A stretch of DNA of 64,000 nucleotides from Inia geoffrensis (Eukaryota; Chordata; Mammalia; Artiodactyla; Iniidae). The stretch covers positions 17,239,501 through 17,303,500 of the forward strand of contig CM070910.1 in the NCBI GenBank assembly GCA_036417435.1. Direction: 5' to 3'. Positions 23,642 through 35,802 of the stretch are shown here, in pieces. The translations under genes were made by a program, and so were the position numbers. Each line of letters starts with the position of its first letter. The first letter of the stretch is position 1. Below the pieces are notes generated by a model. The model was not told the DNA's origin and did no database searches. It saw only the letters and a list, made by a program, of their open reading frames with translations.

Positions 23642-24328
23642 AAAAATTCTGTGAGAATACAAATTCAGAATAATGGCTACCCTTGTAGGTGAGGGGGGGC
23701 ATGTGAGAGGTGAGAAGTACAGAGTGCCTTTAGTTGTATAAGTTATATGCCTTCTTAAGCCGGACCATGGGCATGGACTTAATGGTTTGTATGTTTTCAT
23801 CTGAAAAATGTGACTATTATGAAATATTAAACAATCTTTTTCACAGTCAGCCTGAAAAAAGATTTACTTGGCCTTAAAAATGTTCATACCACTTGACTGA
23901 GCAGCTCCATTTCTGGGAATCTATTGTGAGGAAATAATCTGAAATGAGGACGAAGATTTATATGCCAAAGGTTCATCACAATGTTATTTCTAATTTAAAA
24001 ATCTTGAAATAATTTTAAAAGCCTAACAAAGAAGAAGGATTGGGCAAATTATGCTGCATCTGTGAGCTGGAATATTATATATACTTCAAAAAAAAGGTGC
24101 TTACGAAGTGTTTTTAACGGTATAAGGAAACACATTTGATGAAATTTTAAGTGGAGAATCAGAATATGAAATTAGGCATGAAATAAGATTTCAGAGTTGG
24201 AAGAGACTGAAAGGAAAAGACTTGAAAGAACAAGGCAAACAGTGGGCACCTTTGTGTTGTACAACTGTGGCCCTTCGGACTTGTTTCTAAGTTCTAATTT
24301 TATGCAACTGAGTATAAATTACTTTTAT

Positions 24329-24458
24329 TTCTTTTTTTTTTTTTTTTTTCGGCCATGCTGCACAGCTTGTGGGATCTCAGTTCCCCAACCAGGGACTGAA
24401 CATGGGCCACAGCAGTGAAAGTACAGAGTCCTAACCACTAGGCCACCAGGGAACTCCC
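24329..24458 (-). mobile_element. CHR-1 SINE
   Basis: The 18 bp imperfect duplications (agtataaattacttttat at 24311-24328, agtatgtattacttttac at 24459-24476) flank a poly(T) and a CHR-1 body. Confidence 0.94.
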
Positions 24459-24811
24459 AGTATGTATTACTTTTACACAATGGAAAAAATAAAACTAAAA
24501 AATAATCTGCTTATTGGTTCTTGTCATCAAAAATCTTCTGCTATGTTCCTGTATTGGCAATTGGGATGACTTTTGTTCCTTGGCCTAGATAATGTGTTCC
24601 TGCTGACAGAATAACTCACAGGGTTAGGGACGGGCCTTCTGGAGTTCCTGGTCCCCAAACAATTCAGTGTCTCCTGTTTTGTGCCATCTATTCCAAAACT
24701 AGATGGAGATGAGGAAAGCCCACTAGGAGACCCAGGTAGATACACATGCTTCTGACCAAGTAGGGAAGAACTATGGTCATGTGAGGTAAGGGTGTGAGGT
24801 TTCTCTGGCGT

Positions 24812-24812
<1 letters not shown>

Positions 24813-24874
<62 letters not shown>
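24813..24874. repeat. (CA)n microsatellite, ~61 bp
   Basis: About 30 uninterrupted CA units. Confidence 0.98.
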
Positions 24875-24878
<4 letters not shown>

Positions 24879-25457
24879 CGCCTCCCCACAGTGTCCCTGC
24901 CCACATTCCACCCGGCCTGCGTGCCACGGGAGGAAGGTATGTGGCAGGAGTCCAGGGCCTCTGAGGCAGCTGTCTCAGGGCCCACGTGGCCGCAGGGCAG
25001 CAGTCACAGCTGGCAGGTGGAGAGTGGGCGCGGGAGGGAGTGCGAGCTGCTCTGGGATCCTCTCATCTTCATGGCCCCCTCCTCCTTCTTCAGTTCAGTC
25101 ATTCACCCCAGAGGAAAGTGCCTGGCTAGTTTAACCAGCTGCGGACGGCTCAGAATAAGGAAGAAATAAACCTGGGCTTAGCTGCAATCAAACGATAAGC
25201 CTTGTGGAGTGGGGTCCCCAGAGAGAGTTGCGAAGCAGTTGGTTGAATCTCTTCAGGTTTCCTTCTAGGGATACGTGAGTGTCCTTCCCTGCCCTCTGGA
25301 TACATCTCTAGGTGTGTCCTCACCGCAGAGAAATGAGCTATGCTTAGAAGCAGAGGCTGCAGCTGGGGAGAGGGCTGGACATATTATAGATGGAGGAGAG
25401 GGCAAAAATGCAAAAGGCACCACCTGGGACTCCTTGCCACAATCTTGATCAGATGTT

Positions 25458-25510
25458 AAAATATATATATATTATGTATATTTATTATATATATATAATA
25501 TATTTATATA
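25458..25510. repeat. (TA)n-rich low-complexity tract
   Basis: Alternating AT/TATATT sequence precedes the CHR-1 tail. It is probably a local AT expansion. Confidence 0.85.
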
Positions 25511-25630
25511 CTTTATTTATCTTATTTTATTTTTGGCCGTGCAGAATCTTAGTTCCCTGACCAGGGATCGAACCCGTGCCCCTTGCAGTGGCAGCGCAGA
25601 GTCCTAACCACTGGACCGCCAGGGAATTCC
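25511..25630 (-). mobile_element. CHR-1 SINE
   Basis: The T/TTTAT-rich tail at 25511-25535 is followed by a CHR-1 body with a slightly shortened head, ending in 'cgccagggaattcc'. Confidence 0.92.
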
Positions 25631-25631
25631 T

Positions 25632-26880
25632 CAACGTACTTTAAATACATATTTACATTTATTTAAACTAGAAATGCTTTAAAGATGTTTGATATATATT
25701 TACATATTTTAAAACATATTTAAGTATGTTTTATATAGGTATCTGTTTGATATGTGTATAGATACATGCTTTTTAATCATCATAATATCAGGTCGAGGTT
25801 AATAAGCAAAATTTATTAAGTCAAGTAGTACTCAAGGCCTTACTCCCCTTCTTCCGCCCCACGCAGAGTTCCCTTCTTCACCCCCTCCTTCCCTGACATA
25901 ACCACTCTTAGCTCTTTTGGTTATTTTATTTGTTGCTGGCATTGTCATCTTTCTAAATTATGTGCCTGTCCTGCTATTTCTTAGATTCTTTTCCCCCCAC
26001 TACAGACATACAGATATTATCTATTGACTTCCTAATATGAAAGGTGATGATTTAACATTCTATCCTGCCTCCTTCCCCTACCCCTTCTTATTTTCCCTTT
26101 TTTTATCCTCCCAGTGTAACGATTGTGTTATCTCGGGTCCTCTGAGAAGTAGAAAACAAGGCAGAATTAGAAATGAACGAGATAAAGCGGTGGTTCCAGG
26201 GCAGATCTGACACCATGAAGGAGAGGGGCAAGGAAGGAAGTTTGGGTAGGAAGATACTGAGACTGCAGGGTAGTTCTGAGAAATTCAAGGCCAGGCTGAT
26301 GACGAGACCCAGACTAAAGACTGCCCAGTGAAGAAGTCTTGCACTGGTCAGCAATGGCTGGCCCTTGTCCCCCTGCTGTGCTCAGTCACTGGCTGGGAAC
26401 CCAGGAGATTAAGCCTTCCCTGAAGACAACAGTGGGTCCCCAAAGGGGGGATATACCCCCGAAGCAGGCTGTCCTTTGACAGGAAGTCTGAGTGGTCCAC
26501 ATCCATGGCCACCTCATTTATATTCTAATTTATGGTTTTGTTAATGTTCAGGGCTTCTACTATTGTGACGGAATGAATATTGTTCATAGCTGTGTCATAT
26601 TGTGTACTATAACCATATTTCTTTTTTCATTATTTCTCCTTTCTTGGAGTTTTCTTCTTTATTACTTTTCTAACTATTTGTCCATTATTCTGCTCCAAAT
26701 CTTCTGATAGAGTATAAAACACCCTGCAATATGATGGAACCCATTGGTATATCAGTCAGTTCCATTTCTTTATTTTTTTATCTATTCTGTCTGGAGCCCC
26801 ATTCTGGGTTGGTTGTGCTTTGCTTATTCCCTCATTTCGGTGGAGCAAGTCTTCTAAGAGCTTGTTGAGAAGGGATGTAA
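25632..26880. other. Unique AT-rich sequence, no gene seen
   Basis: No element was recognised with confidence. AT-rich stretches lie at 25640-25760. Confidence 0.4.
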
Positions 26881-26896
26881 GTGATGTAACTATTTT

Positions 26897-27117
26897 TATT
26901 TATTTATTTGGTTGTGCCCAGTCTTAGTTGCGGCAGGCGGGCTCCTTAGTTGCAGCTCCAGGGCTGCTTAGTTGTGGCTCGCCGGTTCCTTAGTTGTGGC
27001 ATGTGAACTCTTAGTTGCGGCATGCATGTGGGATCTAGTTCCCTGACCAGGGATTGAACCCGGGTACTCTGCACTGAGAGCACAAGATCTTATCCACTGC
27101 AGCACCAGGGGAGTCCC
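26897..27117 (-). mobile_element. tRNA-derived CHR-type SINE
   Basis: A perfect duplication (gatgtaactatttt at 26882-26895 and 27118-27131) flanks a (tttat)n tail and a body with several 'cttagttgcggc' units, like the copy at 1158. Confidence 0.95.
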
Positions 27118-27720
27118 GATGTAACTATTTTGACCCCTTATATGCCATAAGTCAACCCCATACTTGATCATTTCTAGGTTAGAAGTCATTTGTACCTCAG
27201 AATTTGGAAATTACTGTTCTTGGCTTTTAGGGTTACTGTTGAGCAGTCAATGCCATTCAGATTCCAGATGGTTTATGTGACCTTCTTTTTGCTTTCTGGC
27301 AGCCTTTAAGGGTCTTCTGTTTATCCCTAGTGTTCTGAAATTTCACTGTGATGTACTTTATTCTCTATGTTGGGTGCTAGGTGGGTCTTTCTAATCAGGA
27401 AACTCCTTTCACTTCTGGGAAATTTTTGTTTATTATTTCATTGATTTCTTCCATTTTGTTTTTTCAAAGTCTCTCTTTCCAGAACTTATTATTTGGATAT
27501 TTGACCTACTGGACTGATCATCTAATTTCCTTAGACTCTGTCCCATTTCCTATCTAGTTCTGGCAGATTTCCTAAACTTTATCTTTGAAGCCTCTTAAAA
27601 ATTGTTTTTGTTTTCAGAATATTCTTTTTTTTTTTTTTTATTGTATTTGTTTTTCTTCCTCTTGCCTCACTGAGCATACTCAGTGTGTATATACATGTAT
27701 GTATACACATAAACAAAAAT

Positions 27721-28282
27721 ACAAGAGAACAAATCGATACTTTTATTTATTCACTTTTCAGTAAGTTTAAATCTTCGAAGGGTACACCGCATTACACGGA
27801 TTCTGTGTCCAATGGCCTTAGGAGGAAGGTTGCTTCGGAATTTGGCACCAACGGTGTCGCTGGTTCCATGAGCTTGAGTTATCTTTCCCCAGACTACTCT
27901 GGTTTTGTTGGGTTTTCCCACCAGGAGTTACTGTGTTCTGGGAATTCCCCGGTGGTCCAGTGGTTAGGACTCTGTGCTTTCACTGCTGAGGGCCCAGGTT
28001 CAGTCCCTGGTCTGGGAACTAAGATCCTGCAAGCCATGGGGCACGGCCGAAAAAGAAGTTACTATGTTCTTTGCTTTGTACACAAAAAGCACATCTCTTG
28101 GCTAGACAGAATTTAGTTTCATCTCGAGCATATACACCTTCAATTTTCAGAAGAGCTGTGTGCTCCCTCTGGTTCCAGGGACCCCGCTTCTAGCCAGCAA
28201 AAAAGGCCTTGGACCATAGCCTTCCAGATATGTCGTTTTAGAAGTCCTGTTCCCAGCAGGCCTCCACAGGCTCCAAGATGGC
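27721..28282 (-). pseudogene. RPL35A: RPL35A processed pseudogene, split by a SINE
   Basis: This is a retrocopy of the mRNA for large-subunit ribosomal protein eL33. On the minus strand the 5' UTR (about 28282-28231) leads to a mutated start (ATA at 28230-28228). SGRLWSKAFFAG and then an in-frame TAG follow. Further along come [26 protein letters not shown] (after a one-base insertion in the GGK-PNK region) and [19 protein letters not shown]. The 3' UTR with AATAAA-like motifs ends at 27721. No introns are present. A CHR-1 SINE (27940-28055) splits the coding part. The damage includes a lost start, at least one premature stop and a frameshift, so no protein is expected. The native protein is 110 residues, and nearly all of it is represented. 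Confidence 0.95.
27940..28055 (+). mobile_element. CHR-1 SINE inside the RPL35A retrocopy
   Basis: The duplicated target (gagttactgtgttct at 27925-27939, aagttactatgttct at 28056-28070) is RPL35A coding sequence. The SINE therefore inserted after the retrocopy formed. Confidence 0.95.
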
Positions 28283-29645
28283 TGAAAGAGCCTCAGTGTG
28301 TATTTTCAATGCAATTTTGTCCCTCAGATTGTCTCTGCTACCTTCGAGTTCATTTTCCCCACCCATCTGTTTAGCTGTCTTTCACTTCCACAGCTTTCTC
28401 CCGTTATCTGATGATTCTTTGTTTATACTTAAGACTGAGGCACCAGAAATCAGACTGGAAGCCCTGCATTGTGGGGCTTCCTTTCCCAGAAACTTCTTAG
28501 GGTTCTCGGCTCCAATACACTTGTTCCTGTGGGTGTTCTCCACACACCACACCCCAGGTAATTAATTTTCAGTTTCCTCCGTTATATTCCACATCAGTTG
28601 CTACTGTTTCCCTCAATCTGTGTTCAATCTTCCCAACTTTTGTTGGTATTTCTCATTTCTGTTATCCACCCCCCGCATCATTGCTGTTCTTGTGGTTTTA
28701 TTTTATTTCCCCCCTTATTTCCATTTTACTGAGATTTGAGGAGGGAGTGGCGACAAAGAACATATGTTCAATGCAATGTAGCATATGTATAACGAGACAT
28801 CATGCTTCTGCTATGTCTTATTATCACACTTTCGAGATGCTCCATATCAACAGTCTATCTCAAAAATGGTTGGAAAGGTATCTCTTTTGTAGAATGTGCT
28901 CAGAGGAAACAACTGCCCATCAAATTTTCTTATCCCAAGATATCCTTCTTCTGTGACACTCTTTTGATCTATTTCTTCATTAAGGTAATACAAGGTTACC
29001 ATTTACTGAGGACCTGCTGTGTGTACTTTACACTCAATATGTCTCATTTCATCTTCACAGAATCCCTGCAAGGTAGGCATTATTATACCCATTTTACAGA
29101 CAAGGACTGTGGCTCAGAAACTTTTCCCAGGAAACTCAGCTGACAATGTGGAGCCTGGATTCACGGAGGCATCAGTCTAACTTCCAAGCTGACTGCTCTT
29201 TCCGGGGCACTCTGCTGCCCATCTCCAGGGGTTGTTCAGTGCTTGGTGACAGCTGTGACAGCAGGAGTAACACACCAGGAGCTCTGTGAGAGAATGTAAT
29301 TTCCATGCAGGTAGAACCCTCACCTGCCTTGTCTACATCCATCTCCCAAGCACAAGAATAATACCTGATGCATTGAAAACACACAATCAGTGTTTTTTAA
29401 ACAAACCAGTGAATGAATGGATGAACATGATATCCTTTAATTCTCAGAGCAACGCAGTCGTAACTCTTACATTTTACCCTTTCATCAAAGGTTAGAAAAC
29501 AAGTTTCAGAAACTTGGGGCTTCTGTTTCCTGGGGATCTGCCCTTTCTAGGAAGTGTTGTTTTTATGTAATCTGAGGAATAACCCGTGCTAAGGTGTCAG
29601 CTAGGACCTAAGAGGATAGCTGAGTTGGCTTGGCTTCACGAGCTG
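28283..29645. other. Unique sequence with a MIR fragment
   Basis: A MIR in reverse orientation lies at about 28998-29180 ('cccattttacagacaagga', 'ggagcctggattcacgga'). Nothing else was recognised. Confidence 0.5.
28998..29180 (-). repeat. MIR SINE fragment
   Basis: The complement preserves MIR order, including the core 'attttacagacaaggactg' and the following 'ctcagaaacttttccc'. Confidence 0.75.
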
Positions 29646-29661
29646 AGAATTATTCATCATT

Positions 29662-30419
29662 GGAGAAGGTGTAGAGGAAAGGGAACCCTTCTACACTGTT
29701 GGTGGGAATGTAAATTGGTGCAGCCACTATGGAAAACAGTATGGAGGTTCCTCAAAAAACTAAAACTAGAACTACCATATGATCCATCAATCTGACTCCT
29801 GGGCATATATCCAGACAAAAATATAATTCAAAAGATACATGCACCCCTATGTTCATAGCAGCACTATTCACAATAGCCAAGACATGGAAGCAACCTAAGT
29901 GTCCATCGACAGATGAATGGATAAAGAAGATGTGGTACATATATAGAATGGAATACTACTCAGCCATTAAAAAAGAATGAAATAATGCCATTGGCAGCAA
30001 CATGGATGGACCTAGAGATGATCATACTGAGTGAAGTAAGTCAAAAGGAGAAAGACAAATACCATATGAGATCACTTATATATGAAATCTAAAGTATGAC
30101 ACAAATGAACTTACCAACAAAACAAACAGATTCACAGACATAGAGAACAGACTTGTGGTTGCCAAGAGGGGGTGGGTGGGGGAGGGATGGACTGGGAGGT
30201 TGGGATTAGCAGATGCAAACTATTATATATAGAATGGATAAACAACAAGGTCCTACTGAGTAGCACGGGGAACTATATTCAATATCCTGTGATAAACCAT
30301 TATGGAAAAGAATATGAAAAAGAATGTAAATATGTGTCTAACTGAATCACTTGCTATATAGCAGAAATTAACACAGCATTCTAAATCAACTATACTTGAA
30401 TAAAATATATTAAAAAGAC
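29662..30419 (+). mobile_element. 5'-truncated L1 3' end (third 3' UTR type)
   Basis: The duplications agaattattcatcatt (29646-29661) and agaattattcagcatt (30420-30435) fix the ends. It encodes the last ORF2 segment, including a degraded Cys-rich region ([17 protein letters not shown]), then frameshifts. Its 3' UTR ('acacaaatgaacttaccaac' type) differs from both other L1 3' UTR types in the window. Confidence 0.93.
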
Positions 30420-30434
30420 AGAATTATTCAGCAT

Positions 30435-30620
30435 TCATTCAACAAAATACGAGTGACTGTTCACTATGTGCTGGACTAGGAGACTGAAATTCATTAAATC
30501 TCATCCTAGCTTCACAATAATCCTGCTAGGTAGCTAGTCGTTCTAAAACCAGACTCTTAAATATCCATTTGCCAAATGAAGAGTTCGATTAAAATTCAAA
30601 CTCTGTTTGAGAATCTGGAC
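30435..30620 (-). repeat. Probable MIR remnant
   Basis: The complement resembles the MIR 3' half ('actatgtgctggactagg', 'cattaaatctcatccta'). It is strongly diverged. Confidence 0.45.
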
Positions 30621-30687
30621 TTCATTTTAGTGTCCTGTGTTTTCTTGGCATTTTGGAGCAGTTTGATGATTTTAAAAAATTAGTTCC

Positions 30688-30891
30688 AGGGCTTTCCTGG
30701 TGGCGCAGTGGTTGAGAGTCCGCCTGCCGATGCAGGGGACACGGGTTCGTGCCCCGGTCCGGGAAGATCCCACATGCCGTGGAGCGGCTGGGCCCGTGAG
30801 CCATGGCCGCTGAGCCTGCGCGTCAGCAGCCTGTGCTCCGCAACAGGAGAGGCCACAAATGTGAGAGGCCCGCGTACCAGAAAGAAAAAAG
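30688..30891 (+). mobile_element. CHR-2 SINE (short form)
   Basis: The target duplication aaaattagttcc (30676-30687 and 30892-30903) is perfect. The body is a short CHR-2 with A-box-like and B-box-like segments and a decaying A-tail. Confidence 0.95.
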
Positions 30892-30903
30892 AAAATTAGT
30901 TCC

Positions 30904-32299
30904 TTGAAGGGCACATCTAACTTAATTTTGTATTTCTGTTAGGTATTGCTTGAATTTGCACGATTTTTAAAAAACGATGGGATTGTTTTGGACACTTGAA
31001 AGTGCCTTTTGACCTATTTTTGAATAGTTAAGCTCTTTTTAGTCAATTTAGGTAAAAAGCCTTTTATTCAGAATTTAAATTAAATTAAAACTCAATTTAA
31101 TTTAATGATGTTTATTTCCAGGACACCTGAATGGTTGTAAAAATGCTCCATAGGGCACTGATGTTACATAAGATATTCTCCTGCCAGGGTGTAATGAGTA
31201 AAAAATGAAGACAGACACCTGGGCAACCCACTTACTACCCCATTCCTCTTTTCCTCTTTCCTCTCTCACCACTGCTGTCCAAAGAGGAGGTGGGGCTCCT
31301 CCTGGATCCCTAGTTTTGCCAAATGCTACGTTTCCTGATCTCTTGAGTCAAAGGAAAGAACTCAGGTGGGTCACCGAGTGGATGCATTGGAGGCAGGCAA
31401 AACTTCTGGCAACTTCTCCAGCAAGCTTACCTACCTATTCATCCAAAAACTATGTCCTAAAACATCAGTGGGGCATGTGAAAGGCTTAAAATAGGAATGA
31501 CTAAAACAGAGAGATAGATAACTTTGTAGCATTTGCAGTTACTTTATTAATTGTAGAAACGCTTATAATAATTCAAACAGGTAACAAAAGGGAGAATTAC
31601 ATTCTTTCTGCCTGCCTAACACATCCTTGGATCAAAATTTGTGAAATTTATTAACTAGTTGAATGTGTCCCTATTTTTTTTTTTGTCCCTATTTTTGATA
31701 GGAGAAAATGGAATCAAATTGCTCAGAGAAATTTGAGGGAGAGGTAAGAGCTCAGAGTTAGGCGTATGAGTAATGGAATGACTTTAGAACATGGACCTGT
31801 CAAACTCTATCTAGGAAACATAAACAGAATGCTCACAAACTGTATACTTTGTTACTTTTTTAATAGGTCAAAAATAGATGATTCTTTAAAAAAAAAAAAG
31901 ACAGCACAACTGTATCTATTTTCATATTTGGAAAACTAATGGGGTGTCAACCTAATTTCAGAAAGAATTTTTTTTAGAATTCCCTGGACATCATCTGGAA
32001 TAAAGATGATGTCCTTCTGACACTGCAGTGCTACGTGGGTGGCTAAGCTCATCTGACCCTCAACGCCTGTGGGTCCCCAGAGATTCTGATGAGTGTCCCT
32101 GAGGCTGACTTACTGGTCTGGGCATAATGAACTACATGTCCTTCCATGCTATAAAATTCTGCCATTCTAACTTTTCAGGCATTAAAATTATATTTTGAAA
32201 AGCATATCCATAGGGATGGTCATCACCAAAGTGGACTTCACAACGTTGCTGACTGTGACGGCTGAATCGGTCACCTGATTGTGCGATAAGCCACATCAG
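30904..32299. other. Unique sequence, no gene seen
   Basis: AT-rich unique sequence with short A and T runs. I recognised no exon or interspersed repeat. Confidence 0.45.
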
Positions 32300-32314
32300 C
32301 TGCAGGTACATTCT

Positions 32315-32678
32315 ATTTTAAAAATATTTATTTATTTATTTTTGGCTGCTTTGGGTCTTTGTTGTTGAGTCTCTGTTGCTGCGTGCGGGCTTTCTCTAGT
32401 TGCGGCGAGCGGGATCTACTCTGCGTTGCAGTGCGCGGGCTTCGCATTGTGGTGGCTTCTCTTGTTGTGGAGCATGGGCTGTAGGCACGCGGGCTTCAGT
32501 AGTTGTGGCATGAGGGCTCAGTAGTTGTGGCACACGGGCTCTGGAGCGCAGGCTCAGTAGTTGTGGCGCATGGGCTTCGTTGCTCCGCGGCATGCGGGAT
32601 CTTCCTGGACCAGGGCTTGAACCCGTGTCCCCTGCATTGGCAGGCGGATTCTTAACCACTGCGCCACCAGGGAAGCCC
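32315..32678 (-). mobile_element. Long CHR-2-like SINE
   Basis: The duplications ctgcaggtacattct (32300-32314) and ctgtaggtacattct (32679-32693) flank a (tttat)n tail and a body with repeated 'cagtagttgtggc' units. Confidence 0.95.
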
Positions 32679-32695
32679 CTGTAGGTACATTCTTG

Positions 32696-32905
32696 CGTGA
32701 AGTGTGCAGGCTCTGGGACCAGACTGCCTGGGCTCGAGCAGTGGCTCCCATACATCCCAGTGTGTTGTCTTTGCTTAACAGTAAAATAAGGACTGTATGT
32801 ACCCACCTCACAGGGTTGTTGTGAGGATAAAATGAGCTAATATGGGTAAAGAGCTAAGAACAGTGCCTGGCACCTGGTAAGTGGTACATTAAATGTTAGT
32901 TAGGA
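32696..32905 (+). repeat. MIR SINE, nearly full length
   Basis: It runs through 'gcaggctctgggaccagact', 'cctcacagggttgttgtgag' and 'aacagtgcctggcacctgg'. The CHR SINE at 32315 sits just upstream of its 5' end. Confidence 0.88.
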
Positions 32906-33022
32906 ATGTATTTCTATCATTTTTATTTATGTGAACTGTTTGAAATTACACAAGGTGCTTTTTAGTTACCAATGCACAGGAGTGCATTCGTAGGTATGGT
33001 AAATGAACAGTTGCTCCTTTTA

Positions 33023-33117
33023 TTGGGATTGATATATATACACTAATATGTATAAAGTGGATAACTAATAAGAACCTGCTGTATAAAAAAAATTTAAAAA
33101 TAAAAACAAAAAACCCC
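33023..33117 (+). mobile_element. Extremely 5'-truncated L1 (~95 bp)
   Basis: Only the final L1 3' UTR ('aataagaacctgctgtataa') and an A-rich tail are present. The 16 bp duplications acagttgctcctttta (33007-33022) and acaattgcccctttta (33118-33133) show it is a complete insertion event. Confidence 0.88.
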
Positions 33118-33559
33118 ACAATTGCCCCTTTTAGAATCCCAGAATGCAGTTTCCCAGCAATGCAAGTGCTCATCTCTTCCTTTCACTTTGCAGCCACCTC
33201 TACCAAACAGCTTTCTCCTCAGCCCCTTGCTCGTTTCTTTGCACGTACATACAATTTTCCTTCTTCCTCCATCATAGCCTACTTAATTCTGCTTTGGGAA
33301 ATTTTTTTCCCAATACTTAACTCACAAATCCCCTGAACCCTCTTCTTCTTTTCCCTCACACTTTGAAGTTTATTTTATTTTTAATCACCCAAGCAATATG
33401 GGAAGTGGCTGGTAAAAGCTAGAATCATGCTATTGACAGGCTGCATCAAAATGAAGGGGGGGAAGTTGCGAAAGGAGAATGTCCAAGGCTGGAAGGAAGG
33501 GGCCCAGAGTCCTCCTGGTTTCAAAGTTCTACGTCTGCCATCTCAGATTTAGATCCATA

Positions 33560-33795
33560 TTTTATGACCACTTACCTTCTACCTCATATGGGTTAAGCAC
33601 TAGACTAGAGCTTTTAGATGGATTATCATTTGATGCTCATGGTAACTCCTTGAAGTTAGGTATTACCCCCAGCTTACAGATGAAGAGCAAAAATAGAGAG
33701 GTAAATAACTTACCCAAGACCACATAACTGGAAAGTAGAGAACTAGAGTTAGAACCCATATATTCTTATTCCAAGCTCCATTCTCTTCCCACTAT
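33560..33795 (-). repeat. MIR SINE fragment
   Basis: The complement follows MIR: 'cagcttacagatgaagag', 'aataacttacccaagaccac', 'gttagaacccatatattctt'. Confidence 0.8.
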
Positions 33796-33837
33796 TCATA
33801 ATCCCTCCCTTACATAACCGTAGATGTAAAATAATAG

Positions 33838-33875
33838 AAGAAAAATAATAATAATAAAATAAAATAAGTAAAAAG
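33838..33875. repeat. (AAT)n/(AAAT)n A-rich microsatellite
   Basis: Short interrupted AAT and AAAAT units. Confidence 0.8.
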
Positions 33876-33989
33876 TCAAATTTCATCAATATCATGCCCT
33901 TGAAACTAAAAGTTCCATTCAGAATTCCACAGACGTTTCTATATAGCTCTTCATCCTCCTCTAAATAAATGAACTTTTTATCCAGCGCT

Positions 33990-34024
33990 CACTGCATCCA
34001 TCCATCCATTCATCCATCTATCCT
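33990..34024. repeat. (CCAT)n microsatellite
   Basis: Interrupted catc/catt units. Confidence 0.85.
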
Positions 34025-34029
34025 TTTAT

Positions 34030-34995
34030 TAATTATTTACTATTAATATATTCCAGCATTGTAATAAGTCCTGAAGAAATCTTATCTTTAAGGAGTCCTC
34101 AGTCTAGGGAAGGGGACCACATGTAAATAAAATTTTACAATATAATGTGGTAAATGTTAATACATAGTGGTACTTATAAGGTTTTAGAGAAATGCAGGAG
34201 AGGTGGGGAGGGGAATTTCTAACTTTTCCTAGGGGCAACTTTTAAAACTAGGATCTCTGGTACTTTAGAAGGTCAGGGAAGGAACCACTTGAACTTGTGC
34301 AAAGTTTTCTCAGAAGGGTTTACGTCCAAGGGAGGAGAGAAGTGAGAGTTTGCCTGGGGCATCACAGAAGAGTTTTAACTGTGTTAGTGTTTGAGCTGAT
34401 CAAGAGTTTGCCAGGAACCAGAAGAGGAAGAGGATATTCCAGGCAAAAGCAACTACAAATGGAAAAGTACATGCAAATAATTTGCTAGGACTCCTACCTA
34501 GAATACCATTCAAAGGAGTAACAGGAGACTAAGCACCTAGGATAGGTGGTTAGGGTTTGGATAAAGAAAGGAATGGTATGCAAGGCCAATAATTAATTCT
34601 CAAGGATACTAAAAATGCTCTCAAAAGCATTATTACAATTCATTGTAAAACTGATTCTTCAATGCCATTAAACAAAATGATAGAAGTTCTTTCTGTGCAA
34701 TTCCAGAAAGTTGCAACAAATTCTCTATATTTTGGGATAAATTTGCATTCAGGAGTTGAGCTGGGAGCCTAACCTTGTTTCTGGGGGATAATGTGTTCTG
34801 AATTCCAAACAATGGTTTACAAAACTCTGGAGAGCCATGAGGCTGTGACTTGGCATATAGTGGCACAGCCTTAGAGACAGGCCTGATGTTCAAACACAGG
34901 GCAGGGAAAGAGGATATGGCCCCAAATGAAGACTTGCTTGTTACTCTAAAAGGGGCAAGAGAGCTTTCTGGAGGTGAATTTTACTTGAGGTAACA
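34030..34995. other. Unique sequence, possible ancient repeat
   Basis: About 34060-34560 resembles a common but very diverged mammalian repeat whose motifs include 'cattgtaataagtcctg' and 'atttgctaggactcc'. I could not name the family. No gene was seen. Confidence 0.35.
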
Positions 34996-35010
34996 GAGGT
35001 TAAATTTCTT

Positions 35011-35140
35011 TTCTTTTTTTTTTGGCTGTGCTGTGAGGCTTTTTGGATCTTAGATCTTAGGTCCCCGACCAGGGATTAAAGCCGGGCCCTCGGTAGCGAA
35101 AGCATGGAGTCCTAATCACTGAACCACCAGTGAACTTCCT
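35011..35140 (-). mobile_element. CHR-1 SINE
   Basis: The duplications gaggttaaatttctt (34996-35010) and agaagttaaatttct (35141-35155) flank it. It has a small internal repeat of 'gatcttag' near 35046-35060. Confidence 0.93.
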
Positions 35141-35802
35141 AGAAGTTAAATTTCTGACACGGGTTTCACCCTGAAGTCTCTGCAACACTACTTTTTATTT
35201 TCTTCCCAAACTTCTGGGGTTGAGATTAAGTAAGTTAGTGAAATTAAGATACATATAAATATAGCTATATCTCTATATAAATATCTATATATCTATAACC
35301 ATCTGCCAGAGAGGAAGCTGGTCTGAACTGGAACTGTTTCTATAGATTTCAAGGCTCATTCGCCAGTCTCCTCAGCTAGGACAGAAGCAATGTTTCTAAG
35401 CCTGAGAATTCCCCCTTCTGTCTGAGTTGATCAATACATCTTTTTGCATCCGCCAGCACAAAAACCCAAATGTGCTTCCTTTTCTAAAAGGGAGCCTCTG
35501 TCTCGCTGGGATTAAGAGAGCACAGTCCCATGACACAGTCTGCACTCAATTTTTGGCATCTGAAAAACCTTCCCCCTTTCAAGAACTGTGGGCAACCAGT
35601 CAAGAGGGAACAGTACATTGGCATTTGGACTGAAAATCTTACCTGCCAACTGGGCTGCTCTTAATGTATTTTTTCTGAAACTGGGGGAAGCACACGTAAC
35701 AGGGACAGGCTTTGTGCTATCGGAACATTTTTGATGAGCACATCTGCACTGAGTTGAAGGGGAAGCCGGCCAGCTGTGTTTGTTCACTTTCTCCTGTACC
35801 AG

